From positions 1 through 44,191 of the forward strand of contig SIAP01000015.1 of NCBI GenBank assembly GCA_009691725.1: a DNA stretch of 44,191 bases. Reading direction: 5' to 3'. The stretch's first letter is position 1. Each line of letters starts with the position of its first letter. This stretch comes from Phycisphaerales bacterium (lineage in GTDB: Bacteria; Planctomycetota; Phycisphaerae; Phycisphaerales; SM1A02). The notes under the pieces were generated by a model. The model saw only the letters and a list, made by a program, of their open reading frames with translations. It was not told where the DNA came from and made no database searches. Made by a program: the position numbers and the translations under genes. Below are positions 18,286-26,614 of this stretch, piece by piece.

Positions 18286-19250
18286 CAGTCGTACTCCTCG
18301 CGGTAGCGCTTGAGAATGATGGCGCCGCTCCACGTCAGCACAAAGGTGATCAAGAAGAGCGTGAAGGCAACGGCGTAGCTCGACTTGTACTCAACGCCTG
18401 CGGCAGGGGCATCACCCAGAAAAATCTGCACCATGTATGCGGTCATCGTCTGGACCTGCTCGGCCGGATTGGCAGTGAGTTGCGCAAGTCCTCCTGCGGC
18501 GAGTGCGACGATCATGGTCTCGCCAATGGCGCGTGTGAGCGCGAGGAGAAAGGCCGCGATCACTCCAGATAAACCGGCTGGAACGACGACCTTCGCACTG
18601 ACATCAAACTTCGTCGATCCCAGTGCATACGCGCCATCGCGGAGTGACTGCGGCACAGCACGCAACGCATCCTCAGAGAGTGAGCAGACGATGGGAAGAA
18701 TCATGATTCCAACGGCGATTCCTGCGGACATCGCGTTGTAGGTTCCAAATCCACTCGAGAGCGGTTGGAGCAGATAGGGCGTGATAAAGGTCAGCGCGAA
18801 GAATCCATAGACCACGGTGGGAACTCCCGCCAGAATTTCCAGGACACCCTTCAAGATCGTGCGCGTGCGCGATGAGGCATACTCGCTCAGATACACCGCT
18901 GTGAGCAATCCGATGGGGAGCGCGAAACATCCAGCGATTGCTGTCACCAAGAGCGTGCCTGCAACGAGGGGGAGCACGCCAAATGCTGGCCTTGCTCCCA
19001 GGAGTGGACTCCACTCAAGCCCGGTGACGAAGGACCAGAGGGAAATGTCCGGCTGATCCGCCATCGAAAAGAATCCCCATGCTTCTCCAGCGAGAACGCC
19101 GACGATGGCGATGGTTGTGACGACGCTCAACAGCGTCATCGACAGCAGCGCGAACTTGATTGATCCTTCACTCCACCGACGGATCAGCGCCGAGTGCGGT
19201 GTGCCTCGGTTCGCGATTTCTGCAGCGGATCGGGCGGCAAGTGCGGTCAT
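18285..19250 (-). CDS. pstC: Phosphate ABC transporter permease PstC
   Basis: A 321-residue permease with transmembrane segments (LLSVVTTIAIVGVLAGEAW, LLVTAIAGCFALPIGLLTAV) and the EAA loop SEDALRAVPQSLRDGAYALGST. It is separated from pstS by 90 nt and has no Shine-Dalgarno sequence. A TATCCT hexamer at 19264-19269 lies 13 nt before the ATG and could be an internal promoter. It is coupled to pstA by a TGATG overlap. Confidence 0.95.
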   Translation of the reverse strand: MTALAARSAAEIANRGTPHSALIRRWSEGSIKFALLSMTLLSVVTTIAIVGVLAGEAWGFFSMADQPDISLWSFVTGLEWSPLLGARPAFGVLPLVAGTLLVTAIAGCFALPIGLLTAVYLSEYASSRTRTILKGVLEILAGVPTVVYGFFALTFITPYLLQPLSSGFGTYNAMSAGIAVGIMILPIVCSLSEDALRAVPQSLRDGAYALGSTKFDVSAKVVVPAGLSGVIAAFLLALTRAIGETMIVALAAGGLAQLTANPAEQVQTMTAYMVQIFLGDAPAAGVEYKSSYAVAFTLFLITFVLTWSGAIILKRYREEYD

Positions 19251-19340
19251 GTGAAGCGGTGGAAGGATAGCCGAGGTGTATGGACTCCCAACGACACGAC
19301 GCGCGAGTGGATCGTGCGGGCCAGGAGTGATCGTGGATCT

Positions 19341-20336
19341 CTACTGGAAGAGATCGCCAAATCTTCCTTCGATTTGTTTGCCGTCCTTCACGAATTGCGT
19401 TCCGAGTCGCTTGGCGCTCCAGTTCGCATGGACTTTGGCGAGTGTCGCCGACGGAAGTGGGATGTACCCGACTTCGGTGACGAGTTCGTCGCATTGGTCC
19501 AGAAAGAACTCGACCAGCGCTGCCACCTCTGGTTTCGCTGCAGCCTTTCCATTCACATAGATGAAGAGTGGTCGAGAGAGTGGATAGGTTTCGTCGTGAA
19601 CTGTCTTCGCCGATGGCGAGACCGCAACGCCAGACGAACCGATCACAGGCACCGCGCGGAGTTTGTCCTTGTTTTCCTCGAAGTAGGCGAGCCCGAAGAA
19701 GCCGATGGCATCCCGATCTCCGCTGACTCCGAGCACCAGCACATTGTCATCTTCAGAGACGCTCATGTCTGCGCGTGCTTTTCCTTCTTTGCCGAGCACT
19801 GCATCTTTGAAGTAGTCAAATGTCCCGGAATCAGTTCCGGGCGAATAGGCCGTGATCGCGCGATCTGGCCACGATGGATCGATGTCCTTCCACGACTTTC
19901 CACCACCTGCCGAATAAATCGCCTTGAGTTGGGCAATCGTGATGGACTTCACCCAGTCGTTCTTGGGATGGACGACAACCGACAGTGCGTCGAATGCGAT
20001 TGGGATCTCGATGAACTCAATGTTGCTCGTCGCTGCGAGTGCAACTTCGCTCGGGGTGATGGGGCGCGAGGCGTTCGAGATAGCCGTCTCGCCGACACAG
20101 AAACGCTTGAATCCTCCTCCAGTGCCAGAGATTCCCACCGTCACATTGACTTTCTTGGCAATCTTGGAGAACTCTTCCACGACCGCTTCGGTGATCGGAT
20201 AGACCGTTGATGATCCATCGATGCGGACTGCACCCTTGAGCTTCGCGAAGTCGCGAGTCCCATCTTGCGCAGCGATTGAGAGTATGGCGGTCACGAGTGC
20301 GATCCTGATCATCGAGGTCGGTCGTGTGTTTGTCAT
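19341..20336 (-). CDS. pstS: Phosphate-binding periplasmic protein PstS
   Basis: A 331-residue protein. The start is a short hydrophobic export signal (MIRIALVTAILSIAAQ within the first 25 residues) with no lipobox Cys, so it is probably a soluble periplasmic protein. PstS features: VRIDGSSTVYPITEAV, VGISGTGGGFKRFC, ISNASRPI, AYSPGTDSGTFDYFKD. The GSST, SGT(G)GG and DSGT loops are the phosphate-coordinating ones. An alternative start is Met9. It follows phoR by 35 nt and begins the transporter block; a candidate Pho-box direct repeat overlaps the phoR end. Confidence 0.94.
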   Translation of the reverse strand: MTNTRPTSMIRIALVTAILSIAAQDGTRDFAKLKGAVRIDGSSTVYPITEAVVEEFSKIAKKVNVTVGISGTGGGFKRFCVGETAISNASRPITPSEVALAATSNIEFIEIPIAFDALSVVVHPKNDWVKSITIAQLKAIYSAGGGKSWKDIDPSWPDRAITAYSPGTDSGTFDYFKDAVLGKEGKARADMSVSEDDNVLVLGVSGDRDAIGFFGLAYFEENKDKLRAVPVIGSSGVAVSPSAKTVHDETYPLSRPLFIYVNGKAAAKPEVAALVEFFLDQCDELVTEVGYIPLPSATLAKVHANWSAKRLGTQFVKDGKQIEGRFGDLFQ

Positions 20337-20357
20337 GGCAGAAGTATCGACTCCTGT

Positions 20358-20375
20358 TGTTCAGATCGTGTTCAC
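20358..20375 (-). promoter_or_regulatory. Candidate Pho-box direct repeat upstream of pstS
   Basis: On the minus strand the sequence reads GTGAACACGATCTGAACA: two copies of TGAACA spaced 11 bp apart, overlapping the phoR stop. A third weaker copy (CTGACCA) lies one turn upstream. The 11-bp period resembles PhoB and PhoP binding sites, which are direct repeats of 6-7 bp. It starts 22 nt before the pstS ATG, so the transcript would have almost no leader. Confidence 0.4.
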
Positions 20376-21754
20376 AATTGGTCAGTTCTGCGATAGCCCT
20401 TGGGCGTTTTCAAGAAGAAAACCGATCCGCCCTGCGGCGGGCACTGCACATCCACACTTCCGCCGTGGATCAGTGCGATGTGCTTGACGATCGACAAGCC
20501 AAGCCCCGTTCCACCGAGATCTCGACTGCGCGCGGGATCCACTCGATAGAACCGCTCGAAGATGCGGTCGAAGTGGATGGCATCGATGCCGGGACCGGTA
20601 TCGGTGACTCGAAGTTCGATCGTGCCGTCATGCAACATTGCTGCAACGGAGACCGTGCTCGAAGGCGGTGCGAATTTCAGCGCATTTGAAACAAGGTTGA
20701 GAATCGCCTGTGACATCAGACCCGCATTGACGACGAATCCGAGTTGTGGATCGATGTGCAGTTCGATGGTGACCGCCTTGGCGGCGGCGACATCATCAAG
20801 TTGGCTAGTGGCATCGCGCGCCACAGAGAGGACTGCAACATCTGCGAACTCGAGCCGCGCGCCCGTGCGTGGTTGATCGAGAAATGCAAGGAGCAGTATG
20901 TCTTCCACCAGCGTCGAGAGACGAATCGTGTTGCGATGGACAATGCCCAGAAAGTGCTCGACTTGCGTTGGGTCGTTCGCCCCGACTTCCATCAGTGTTT
21001 CCAGATATCCCTTGATGTTGGTAATGGGCGTGCGCAGTTCGTGCGACACCGTTGCCGCAAAGTCTGCGCGAACGGTTTCGAGTCGGCGGACGCGTGTGAC
21101 ATCGTCCAGCGCGAGCAGCAAGCCGTGCACCATCCCAGATGCATCACGCATCGGATCGGCGGCGATGGTGAGGGTGACCGAGGGTCCCTGCGACAGGCTG
21201 ATTTCGCGAGTCGTGGGCGTCGCCGCCGTCAGCGCATCCTCGACAAATCGCAGGAGTTCTGGATGACGGGCAACTTCCGCAAGGAATTTGCCACGGTGCG
21301 CGCGCGCATCGAGTCCAAGCATGTGTTGCGCAACTTCGTTGGCGCTGCGAATTCGAAGTTGCGCATCCAGAGAGACCAGCCCCGTTTGGATGGCTCCAAG
21401 GAGCGTGCGAAACTCGTCTCGCTCACTCTCGGCGCGGGCGAGTGCCTCTGCATAGCCGCGCTGCGCTCTGGCGATTCCCCGTTGCAGCCGCAGGGTCAAT
21501 TCATCTGGTGAATCTGGAAGTGATGCGCCGTACTCACCGTCGCCGATGCGCACGAGGAGTTGGTACATGGTGTTGACGCGCCTCAACTCTGCGACTCTCG
21601 ATGCGTCGATCCACAGGCACGCAGAGAGGATCACAAGCAATGCACTCGAGAGCCCCCACGAAGAGCCCAACCCAACTGCGATTGCCGCAACAAGGCACGC
21701 TGCGGCACAGGCTCGCAGGAGTGGGGGAGAGCGAAGTGTGCGAGGAGGTGGCAT
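20372..21754 (-). CDS. phoR: Phosphate-regulon sensor histidine kinase PhoR
   Basis: A 460-residue kinase. Two N-terminal transmembrane helices (residues ~8-45) are separated by a very short loop, so there is no periplasmic sensor, as in E. coli PhoR. A PAS-like region follows (LLGAIQTGLVSLDAQLRIRSAN), then the DHp domain with phospho-acceptor His in VSHELRTPITNIKGYLE, the N box (ILNLVSNALKF), DTGPGID (G1), RFYRVDPARSRDLGGTGLGL (F/G2). It phosphorylates PhoB when phosphate is scarce. It is 55 nt downstream of phoB. Confidence 0.93.
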   Translation of the reverse strand: MPPPRTLRSPPLLRACAAACLVAAIAVGLGSSWGLSSALLVILSACLWIDASRVAELRRVNTMYQLLVRIGDGEYGASLPDSPDELTLRLQRGIARAQRGYAEALARAESERDEFRTLLGAIQTGLVSLDAQLRIRSANEVAQHMLGLDARAHRGKFLAEVARHPELLRFVEDALTAATPTTREISLSQGPSVTLTIAADPMRDASGMVHGLLLALDDVTRVRRLETVRADFAATVSHELRTPITNIKGYLETLMEVGANDPTQVEHFLGIVHRNTIRLSTLVEDILLLAFLDQPRTGARLEFADVAVLSVARDATSQLDDVAAAKAVTIELHIDPQLGFVVNAGLMSQAILNLVSNALKFAPPSSTVSVAAMLHDGTIELRVTDTGPGIDAIHFDRIFERFYRVDPARSRDLGGTGLGLSIVKHIALIHGGSVDVQCPPQGGSVFFLKTPKGYRRTDQL

Positions 21755-21809
21755 CTCGACGATCGAAGGCTATCCACCCCAGAAACCACGTGCGGTGTTG
21801 GATGGCCTG

Positions 21810-22529
21810 TTACTCCAGTCCGTCCTCTGAAAACCGATATCCCACGCCGCGCACGGTTTCAAGCGCAGCGCCGACTGCGCCGAGTTTCCGACGGATGGCA
21901 GTCATATGCACATCGATCGTGCGCGGTGAGAGCATGGTGAGCGGGCCGTGCACCGCAGCGATGATCTGTTTGCGAGTTCGCACAAACCCGACGCGCTGCG
22001 CGAGCGTGAGGAGCATCTCAAATTCTGTGATGGTCAAACTGATCCCTGCTCCAAGGCACGTGACCACATGCCGCTGCCGATCAATCACCAGTTTGCCGTC
22101 CAGTCGGGTCAGGATGTCGGCTGGTTGCGTGGCGGATACTCCTCGCTTTCGCATGGCGTTCTGAAGTCGCGCCATCAACACGCGAGGGCTGAAGGGCTTG
22201 GTGACATAGTCATCCGCACCCATTTCGAGGCCCGCAATGATGTCCTCCTCGCTTCCGCTCGCAGTCAACATCACCACGGGGATGGACTTGGTGGCATCGT
22301 TTTCTTTGAGTCTGCGGCAGACTTCGAGACCGTTCAAGTCGGGGAGCATCAGGTCGAGCACCATCAAGTTGGGTGGTGAGTGTCGTGCGAGTTCAAGTGC
22401 GCGGCGACCGGAGCGAGTTATCGATGCGTCGATCCCGGTGCGCTGCAGGTGAAACTTCACGAGCTCCGCAATTTCAGGTTCATCCTCAACAATCAATGCA
22501 GTTGGGAGTGCCGTTGGTGTCATCGCCAT
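21810..22529 (-). CDS. phoB: Phosphate response regulator PhoB (OmpR family)
   Basis: A 239-residue regulator. The receiver domain has the acidic pair in VEDEPE, phospho-acceptor Asp in VLDLMLPDLNG, the switch Thr/Ser in VMLTASGS and Lys in DYVTKPFS. The winged-helix DNA-binding domain covers ~140-235 (LTITEFEMLLTL, SPRTIDVHMTAIRRKLG, VRGVGYRF). The start has no Shine-Dalgarno site; CATAAT ends 8 nt before the ATG. It follows anmK by 9 nt, so it may be read both from its own promoter and through anmK. Confidence 0.93.
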   Translation of the reverse strand: MAMTPTALPTALIVEDEPEIAELVKFHLQRTGIDASITRSGRRALELARHSPPNLMVLDLMLPDLNGLEVCRRLKENDATKSIPVVMLTASGSEEDIIAGLEMGADDYVTKPFSPRVLMARLQNAMRKRGVSATQPADILTRLDGKLVIDRQRHVVTCLGAGISLTITEFEMLLTLAQRVGFVRTRKQIIAAVHGPLTMLSPRTIDVHMTAIRRKLGAVGAALETVRGVGYRFSEDGLE

Positions 22530-22537
22530 TGTGCAGC

Positions 22538-22543
22538 ATTATG
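22538..22543 (-). promoter_or_regulatory. Candidate -10 of a leaderless phoB transcript
   Basis: CATAAT on the minus strand ends 8 nt before the phoB ATG and overlaps the anmK stop region. It predicts a 2-nt leader. The -35 is not clear. Confidence 0.3.
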
Positions 22544-23741
22544 AGGCGCGCTGCGCCGGGTTGAGCCCCATCGCGTGTGAATGTTTCGTGAATCCGTCAA
22601 CGCGCTGGCGCACGAGCGCACCGTCTGCAACTCGGGTGTCGCCGCGACCTGTGACGGCTGGAAGTGTGATTGCGACGCCATCCGCCGCAAGAGTTCCCAG
22701 GATCGCCATGGCCATGGTCTCGCGAGCTTCAATCGGAACGCCGAAATCGCTTGTGGGATGAATCGGCGAGCCGACGGCGAGGGCGAGTTCTCGAAGGAGC
22801 GCGTGATTCCGCGCGCCGCCGCCAGCAATGAGCACCTGCATCTTTTCATTCGATCTTTTCGCAGCAAGCCCATGGCGAATGCCCGCCGCAATCGTTTCGC
22901 TGATGGCGCGTGACGCAGTGGCAAGCGCGTCGGCGGCGGTCGAATCGGCAACGGTCGAAGCTGCAGCAGCGATGATTTCGTCTGCGGTTCCCAGTGATCT
23001 CCCCGCTTGGCGCTGTCGATCGAGCAGAGTTCGCAGCGCGATCAGGAGAGGCGCACGAACATGACCCACTGCGGCGAGCCTGCCGTCCTCATCAAATGGA
23101 ATGCCAGCTTTCGTTCGCGCAATGTGATCAAGCAACTGGTTGCACAGACAGAGGTCGAATCCACGTACGAGATTGAGCCACGAAGCGTCCTTCTGTTTCG
23201 AGTCGGCGCATTCTGGAGCTGGAGGGATGATCGTCGCATTTGAAAAACCGCCGAGATTGACAACGACTCGCCACGAGCGACGTGCTCGAAATGTCATCCA
23301 GTCAGAGAGTGGTGTGATCGGGGCACCTTGCCCGCCCGCAGCGAGATCGCATCCGCGAAGGTTGCTCATCACTGCGCAGCCGAAGGCGTGCGCGACAATC
23401 GATGCGTCGATCAATTGCAGCGAGAGTGGTGGTTGATGGAACAGTGTCTGGCCATGGAGTGCGATGAGATCGGGCTCTCCGTGCGCATCGGCGAGCGTGC
23501 GCAGGGGGGAGAGATGCGCAATGGCAAGATCTCGAGCGAGCGCAGTGAATGCGCCAGCCGTGAGTGGCTCCTGTCGATGCGCACTGCGCAGACGCACAGT
23601 GAGATCTCCAAGGGGCGCAGTCGACTGACCGAGAAGAGTGAAGCGCATGCGAAGTCCACGCCCGCACACGCGGATGGCGGCGGTGTCGATTCCGTCGATG
23701 CTGGTGCCTGTCATCGCACCAAAGATCAGTCGCGTGCGCAT
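22539..23741 (-). CDS. anmK: Anhydro-N-acetylmuramic acid kinase, variant
   Basis: A 400-residue kinase that converts 1,6-anhydroMurNAc to MurNAc-6-phosphate during peptidoglycan recycling. Family motifs: FGAMTGTSIDGIDTA, IALHGQTLFHQPP, AAGGQGAPITPLSDW, VVNLGGFSN and LIAGGGARNHALL. The motif usually written FDTGPGN is FDLCLCN here. I recall similar departures in some Bacteroidetes homologs, so it may still be active. The start is taken as ATG 23741 (MRTRLIFG); GTG 23753 is possible, and the TTG at 23789 would overlap the divergent gene's start. It lies 9 nt upstream of phoB. Confidence 0.85.
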   Translation of the reverse strand: MRTRLIFGAMTGTSIDGIDTAAIRVCGRGLRMRFTLLGQSTAPLGDLTVRLRSAHRQEPLTAGAFTALARDLAIAHLSPLRTLADAHGEPDLIALHGQTLFHQPPLSLQLIDASIVAHAFGCAVMSNLRGCDLAAGGQGAPITPLSDWMTFRARRSWRVVVNLGGFSNATIIPPAPECADSKQKDASWLNLVRGFDLCLCNQLLDHIARTKAGIPFDEDGRLAAVGHVRAPLLIALRTLLDRQRQAGRSLGTADEIIAAAASTVADSTAADALATASRAISETIAAGIRHGLAAKRSNEKMQVLIAGGGARNHALLRELALAVGSPIHPTSDFGVPIEARETMAMAILGTLAADGVAITLPAVTGRGDTRVADGALVRQRVDGFTKHSHAMGLNPAQRAS

Positions 23742-23773
23742 GGTCTTGGTCACGGTCGCAGTATCGCAGTTGC

Positions 23774-23779
23774 TAGACT
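23774..23779 (+). promoter_or_regulatory. Candidate -10 of a leaderless UDP-glucuronate decarboxylase transcript
   Basis: TAGACT ends 9 nt before the ATG at 23789, predicting a leader of about 3 nt. No Shine-Dalgarno sequence precedes the gene. Confidence 0.35.
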
Positions 23780-23788
23780 CCCGCGCCA

Positions 23789-24763
23789 ATGAGCAAACGA
23801 ATTTTGGTGACAGGCGGCGCAGGATTTCTTGGGTCGCATTTGTGTGATCGGTTGGTCGCCGCTGGTGACAGCGTGATCTGCATTGACAACCTATTTACAG
23901 GGGTAAAACTCAATGTCCAGCATTTGGAGGGGAACCCAAATTTCGAGTTCATCCGCCACGATGTCACCGAGGGATTCAAGTTCGAAGATGTCGACGAGAT
24001 TTACAATTTGGCGTGTCCTGCCGCACCAGGGCACTATCAATTCAATCCCATCAAGACGATGAAGACCAGCGTGCTTGGGACCATGCATGCGCTGGGGCTC
24101 GCCAAGCGTGTGAAGGCAAAGATTCTCCAAGCATCAACGAGCGAGGTCTACGGCGATCCTGATGTGCATCCGCAGCCAGAGAGTTATCGAGGGAATGTGA
24201 ATCCCATTGGGCCGCGCTCCTGTTACGACGAGGGGAAGCGTGCTGCAGAATCGCTCATGTTCGACTATCACCGTCTTCACAACACTTCGATCAAGGTGGT
24301 TCGGATCTTCAATACCTACGGTCCTCGAATGCATCCATTTGACGGACGCGTCGTGAGCAATTTCATCCGTCAGGCGATCGCTGGAGAACCCATCACGATC
24401 TACGGAGACGGCACTCAAAGCAGATCCTTCTGTTATGTTGACGACCTCATCGAAGGGTTGATTCGAGCGATGGCCACGCCGCCAGAATTCACCGGACCTG
24501 TGAACATGGGGAATCCCAATGAGTTCACGATTCTGGAACTGGCGCAGAGTGTTGTTCGAATGGTTGGAGGTGATTCCAAGATCGAATTGGCACGCGCGCT
24601 GCCGCAGGATGATCCCAAGCAGCGGTGTCCGGATCTCACGCTGGCAAAGCGCGAACTGAAATGGGAGCCGACGATTGAGCTCGAGGTTGGGCTTCGTAAA
24701 ACGATTGACTGGTTCAAGTCCGTCGACATGACGCAGTATCGAGCCCCGACGCCCAATTATTGA
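23789..24763 (+). CDS. uxs: UDP-glucuronate decarboxylase (UDP-xylose synthase)
   Basis: A 324-residue short-chain dehydrogenase. It has the NAD-binding [15 protein letters not shown], the diagnostic [15 protein letters not shown], catalytic [10 protein letters not shown] and the YxxxK pair in [10 protein letters not shown], plus [10 protein letters not shown] and the Uxs-type [16 protein letters not shown]. It converts UDP-glucuronate to UDP-xylose for cell-surface polysaccharide. It is divergent from anmK and not in a visible polysaccharide cluster. The end ([11 protein letters not shown]) fits the family length. Confidence 0.93.
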   Translation: MSKRILVTGGAGFLGSHLCDRLVAAGDSVICIDNLFTGVKLNVQHLEGNPNFEFIRHDVTEGFKFEDVDEIYNLACPAAPGHYQFNPIKTMKTSVLGTMHALGLAKRVKAKILQASTSEVYGDPDVHPQPESYRGNVNPIGPRSCYDEGKRAAESLMFDYHRLHNTSIKVVRIFNTYGPRMHPFDGRVVSNFIRQAIAGEPITIYGDGTQSRSFCYVDDLIEGLIRAMATPPEFTGPVNMGNPNEFTILELAQSVVRMVGGDSKIELARALPQDDPKQRCPDLTLAKRELKWEPTIELEVGLRKTIDWFKSVDMTQYRAPTPNY

Positions 24764-24910
24764 GCGTGAGTGTGGTTGGCGGGGGATCAAGCGAGTTATA
24801 GGACTATTACAAGAAAAACCGGAGTGTTTTCGTTGGTCGCTGCGGCATGGCACTATGTTGGTTCTGTTGAAGATATCGAAGATTCATACCTAAAAAAATC
24901 CGAACAAACC

Positions 24911-24939
24911 TTGACACCAGTCGATACTCTCCATACCGT
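24911..24939 (+). promoter_or_regulatory. Candidate sigma-70-type promoter of recA
   Basis: A perfect -35 TTGACA at 24911-24916 is followed by a 17-nt spacer and TACCGT at 24934-24939, giving a ~90-nt leader to recA. It is the best housekeeping-like promoter in the 271-base gap 24764-25034, which otherwise holds no convincing gene. No palindromic LexA box could be recognised, although CGAAC half-sites lie close by (for example at 24900). Confidence 0.5.
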
Positions 24940-25034
24940 ACAAATCCCAAACGAATCAAAGCAAAAATACCTCATTGAACGGCTCTCCAACGTTGGCGGG
25001 CGAGTGAGGCCAAAAGGAATCCAAAGGAACACAC

Positions 25035-26336
25035 ATGAGCAGCATCGCAACCAACGGCCAGGGTCTCGCAACCAACGGCCAGGGTCTCGCAAAGGCCTCC
25101 GCCAACATCGCAGGCGGTAAGACAATTTCAGTCACTCCAGCCAATCCAACCAAGGAGATTGGGAGCGCTCCAACTACAACACAACCCATGAGCGCACCAA
25201 CACCAATTCGTCCGGCGAGCACACCCGCCAAAGTCAATACGACGATCAGCACCACGGAGGCCAAACCGGCCGCTGCGCCAAATGTGAGCAAGGCGACTGC
25301 TGCGGAAATCGCTGGAAAGTCCCGAGCACTCGAAGCAGCGGTGGGGCAGATTGAGAAGGCATTCGGCAAGGGATCGATCATGCGATTCGTTGGCAACAAT
25401 GTTCCAGACATCGTCGGCATCAGCACAGGAACACTGAGTCTGGATCTCGCGCTGGGCGGTCGTGGATTGCCCAAGGGACGCATCGTGGAAATCTTCGGTC
25501 CAGAGTCATCTGGAAAGACAACGCTCGCTCTCACGGTGGTCGCCAACTCGCAGAAGAATGGTGGCAACGCAGCATTCATCGATGCCGAGCACGCGCTTGA
25601 TCCATCGTGGGCGAAACGATTGGGAGTCAACCTGGAAGAACTGCTGATCTCACAGCCTGACACTGGTGAGCAGGCACTGGAGATTTGCGAGTTGTTGGTC
25701 CGGTCGAATGCGGTGGACGTGATCGTGATCGATTCGGTTGCTGCACTCATTCCCCGCGCCGAAATTGAGGGAGAAATGGGTGACAGTCATGTGGGACTCC
25801 AAGCGCGTCTGATGAGTCAGGCGATGCGGAAGTTGACTGGCGCTATCTCCAAGAGCGAAGTCATCGTGATCTTCATCAATCAGTTGCGCGAGAAGATCGG
25901 CGTCATGTTCGGTAGCCCAGAAACGACGACGGGTGGTCGTGCTCTCAAGTTCTACTCGTCTATCCGCATCGATATTCGTCGCATCGGGGCGATTAAGGAT
26001 GGCGATCAGAATGTCGGCAATCGAGTGCGTGCCAAGGTCGTGAAGAACAAGATCGCGCCGCCATTCCGCGAGGCGGAATTCGACATCATGTTCAACGAAG
26101 GGATCAGTGTGGCAGGGGACCTGATCGACCTCGCTGTGAACCACGGAGTTGTGGACAAGTCAGGGTCGTGGTTCAGCTTCGGACAGACACGACTCGGACA
26201 GGGTCGTGAGGCCTCCAAGCAGTTCATTCGTGACAACCAAGATCTCGCTGCTGAAATCCGGGCGGGAATCATGGCGAAGCGAGCTCTGAATCCTGATGCC
26301 GCGATCACGCCTCGGACTCCCCGCGGCGAGGAGTGA
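25035..26336 (+). CDS. recA: Recombinase RecA with ~90-residue N-terminal extension
   Basis: A 433-residue protein; typical RecA is ~350. The core begins around residue 93 ([24 protein letters not shown]) and is fully conserved: Walker [31 protein letters not shown], loop L2 ([16 protein letters not shown]) and the C-terminal domain. Residues 1-92 are low complexity, rich in Ala, Thr, Pro and Asn, and start with a 7-residue direct duplication (ATNGQGL twice). The ATG has a good AAAGGA Shine-Dalgarno sequence 7 nt upstream, so the long start is supported. RecA drives homologous recombination and SOS induction. Confidence 0.97.
   Translation: MSSIATNGQGLATNGQGLAKASANIAGGKTISVTPANPTKEIGSAPTTTQPMSAPTPIRPASTPAKVNTTISTTEAKPAAAPNVSKATAAEIAGKSRALEAAVGQIEKAFGKGSIMRFVGNNVPDIVGISTGTLSLDLALGGRGLPKGRIVEIFGPESSGKTTLALTVVANSQKNGGNAAFIDAEHALDPSWAKRLGVNLEELLISQPDTGEQALEICELLVRSNAVDVIVIDSVAALIPRAEIEGEMGDSHVGLQARLMSQAMRKLTGAISKSEVIVIFINQLREKIGVMFGSPETTTGGRALKFYSSIRIDIRRIGAIKDGDQNVGNRVRAKVVKNKIAPPFREAEFDIMFNEGISVAGDLIDLAVNHGVVDKSGSWFSFGQTRLGQGREASKQFIRDNQDLAAEIRAGIMAKRALNPDAAITPRTPRGEE
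25047..25088 (+). repeat. 21-bp tandem duplication in the recA 5' coding region
   Basis: Bases 25047-25067 are repeated exactly at 25068-25088, with the first three bases recurring at 25089. The unit encodes ATNGQGL and is in frame, so copy-number change would not break recA. Confidence 0.9.
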
Positions 26337-26351
26337 GTCAAGTCGGAATTG

Positions 26352-26476
26352 TCAGCCAGTCGACGCAACCCCCCGGGCTGGAGGCCGATGTCGGGAGTCC
26401 TTGACGATGGGACCCCGCTCCATCCTCCCGTGCGGGGCTTCCGCTCTGGAATGGGCCAGTGCGTCGACTGGTTGAC
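26352..26476 (+). ncRNA. Candidate structured RNA between recA and tRNA-Leu
   Basis: Two 17-nt arms, GTCAGCCAGTCGACGCA (26352-26368) and TGCGTCGACTGGTTGAC (26460-26476), pair over their whole length with one G-U. They close a 91-nt G+C-rich interior that can form smaller hairpins, including CCCCGC/GCGGGG (~26412-26435). In addition CGGGAG (~26394) can pair with CTCCCG in that loop, a possible pseudoknot. No open frame here is convincing. It does not show the SRP RNA or tmRNA signatures I know. It could instead be a miniature inverted-repeat element or a recA 3' processing structure. Confidence 0.4.
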
Positions 26477-26505
26477 TCGTTGGAATCCGCGAGCGAATGA
26501 GGGCG

Positions 26506-26514
26506 TGCTACACT
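26506..26514 (+). promoter_or_regulatory. Extended -10 promoter of tRNA-Leu
   Basis: TGCTACACT is an extended -10 (TGn plus TACACT at 26509-26514), 11 nt before the tRNA 5' end. A TTGACT at 26472 is too far away to be its -35. Confidence 0.45.
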
Positions 26515-26525
26515 TCCGACCCGTC

Positions 26526-26609
26526 GCGGGCGTGGCGGAATTGGCAGACGCGCAAGATTCAGGTTCTTGTGGGGTAAAACCCGTGGAGGTTCGATTCCTC
26601 TCGCCCGCA
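26526..26609 (+). tRNA. tRNA-Leu (anticodon CAG)
   Basis: An 84-nt class II tRNA. The acceptor GCGGGCG pairs with CGCCCGC, with discriminator A. The anticodon stem CAAGA/TCTTG encloses TTCAGGT, giving CAG. There is a long variable arm (GGGTAAAACCC) and a T-arm GAGG-TTCGATT-CCTC. CCA is not encoded. A cysteine desulfurase starts 5 nt downstream on the same strand. Confidence 0.95.
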
Positions 26610-26614
26610 TTCAG

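Noticed and set aside
24890-24925. LexA/SOS box before recA
   Set aside because: CGAAC half-sites are present but no matching inverted half at the expected distance; I cannot support it.
24764-25120. Small gene upstream of recA (24770-25120)
   Set aside because: It overlaps the recA start in another frame, has no Shine-Dalgarno site or motif, and the gap is better explained as promoter and leader.
26352-26476. SRP RNA, tmRNA or 6S RNA identity for the structured element
   Set aside because: The SRP GGAAG/GGTCAGG loop, the tmRNA tRNA-like ends and the 6S central bubble could not be found on either strand.
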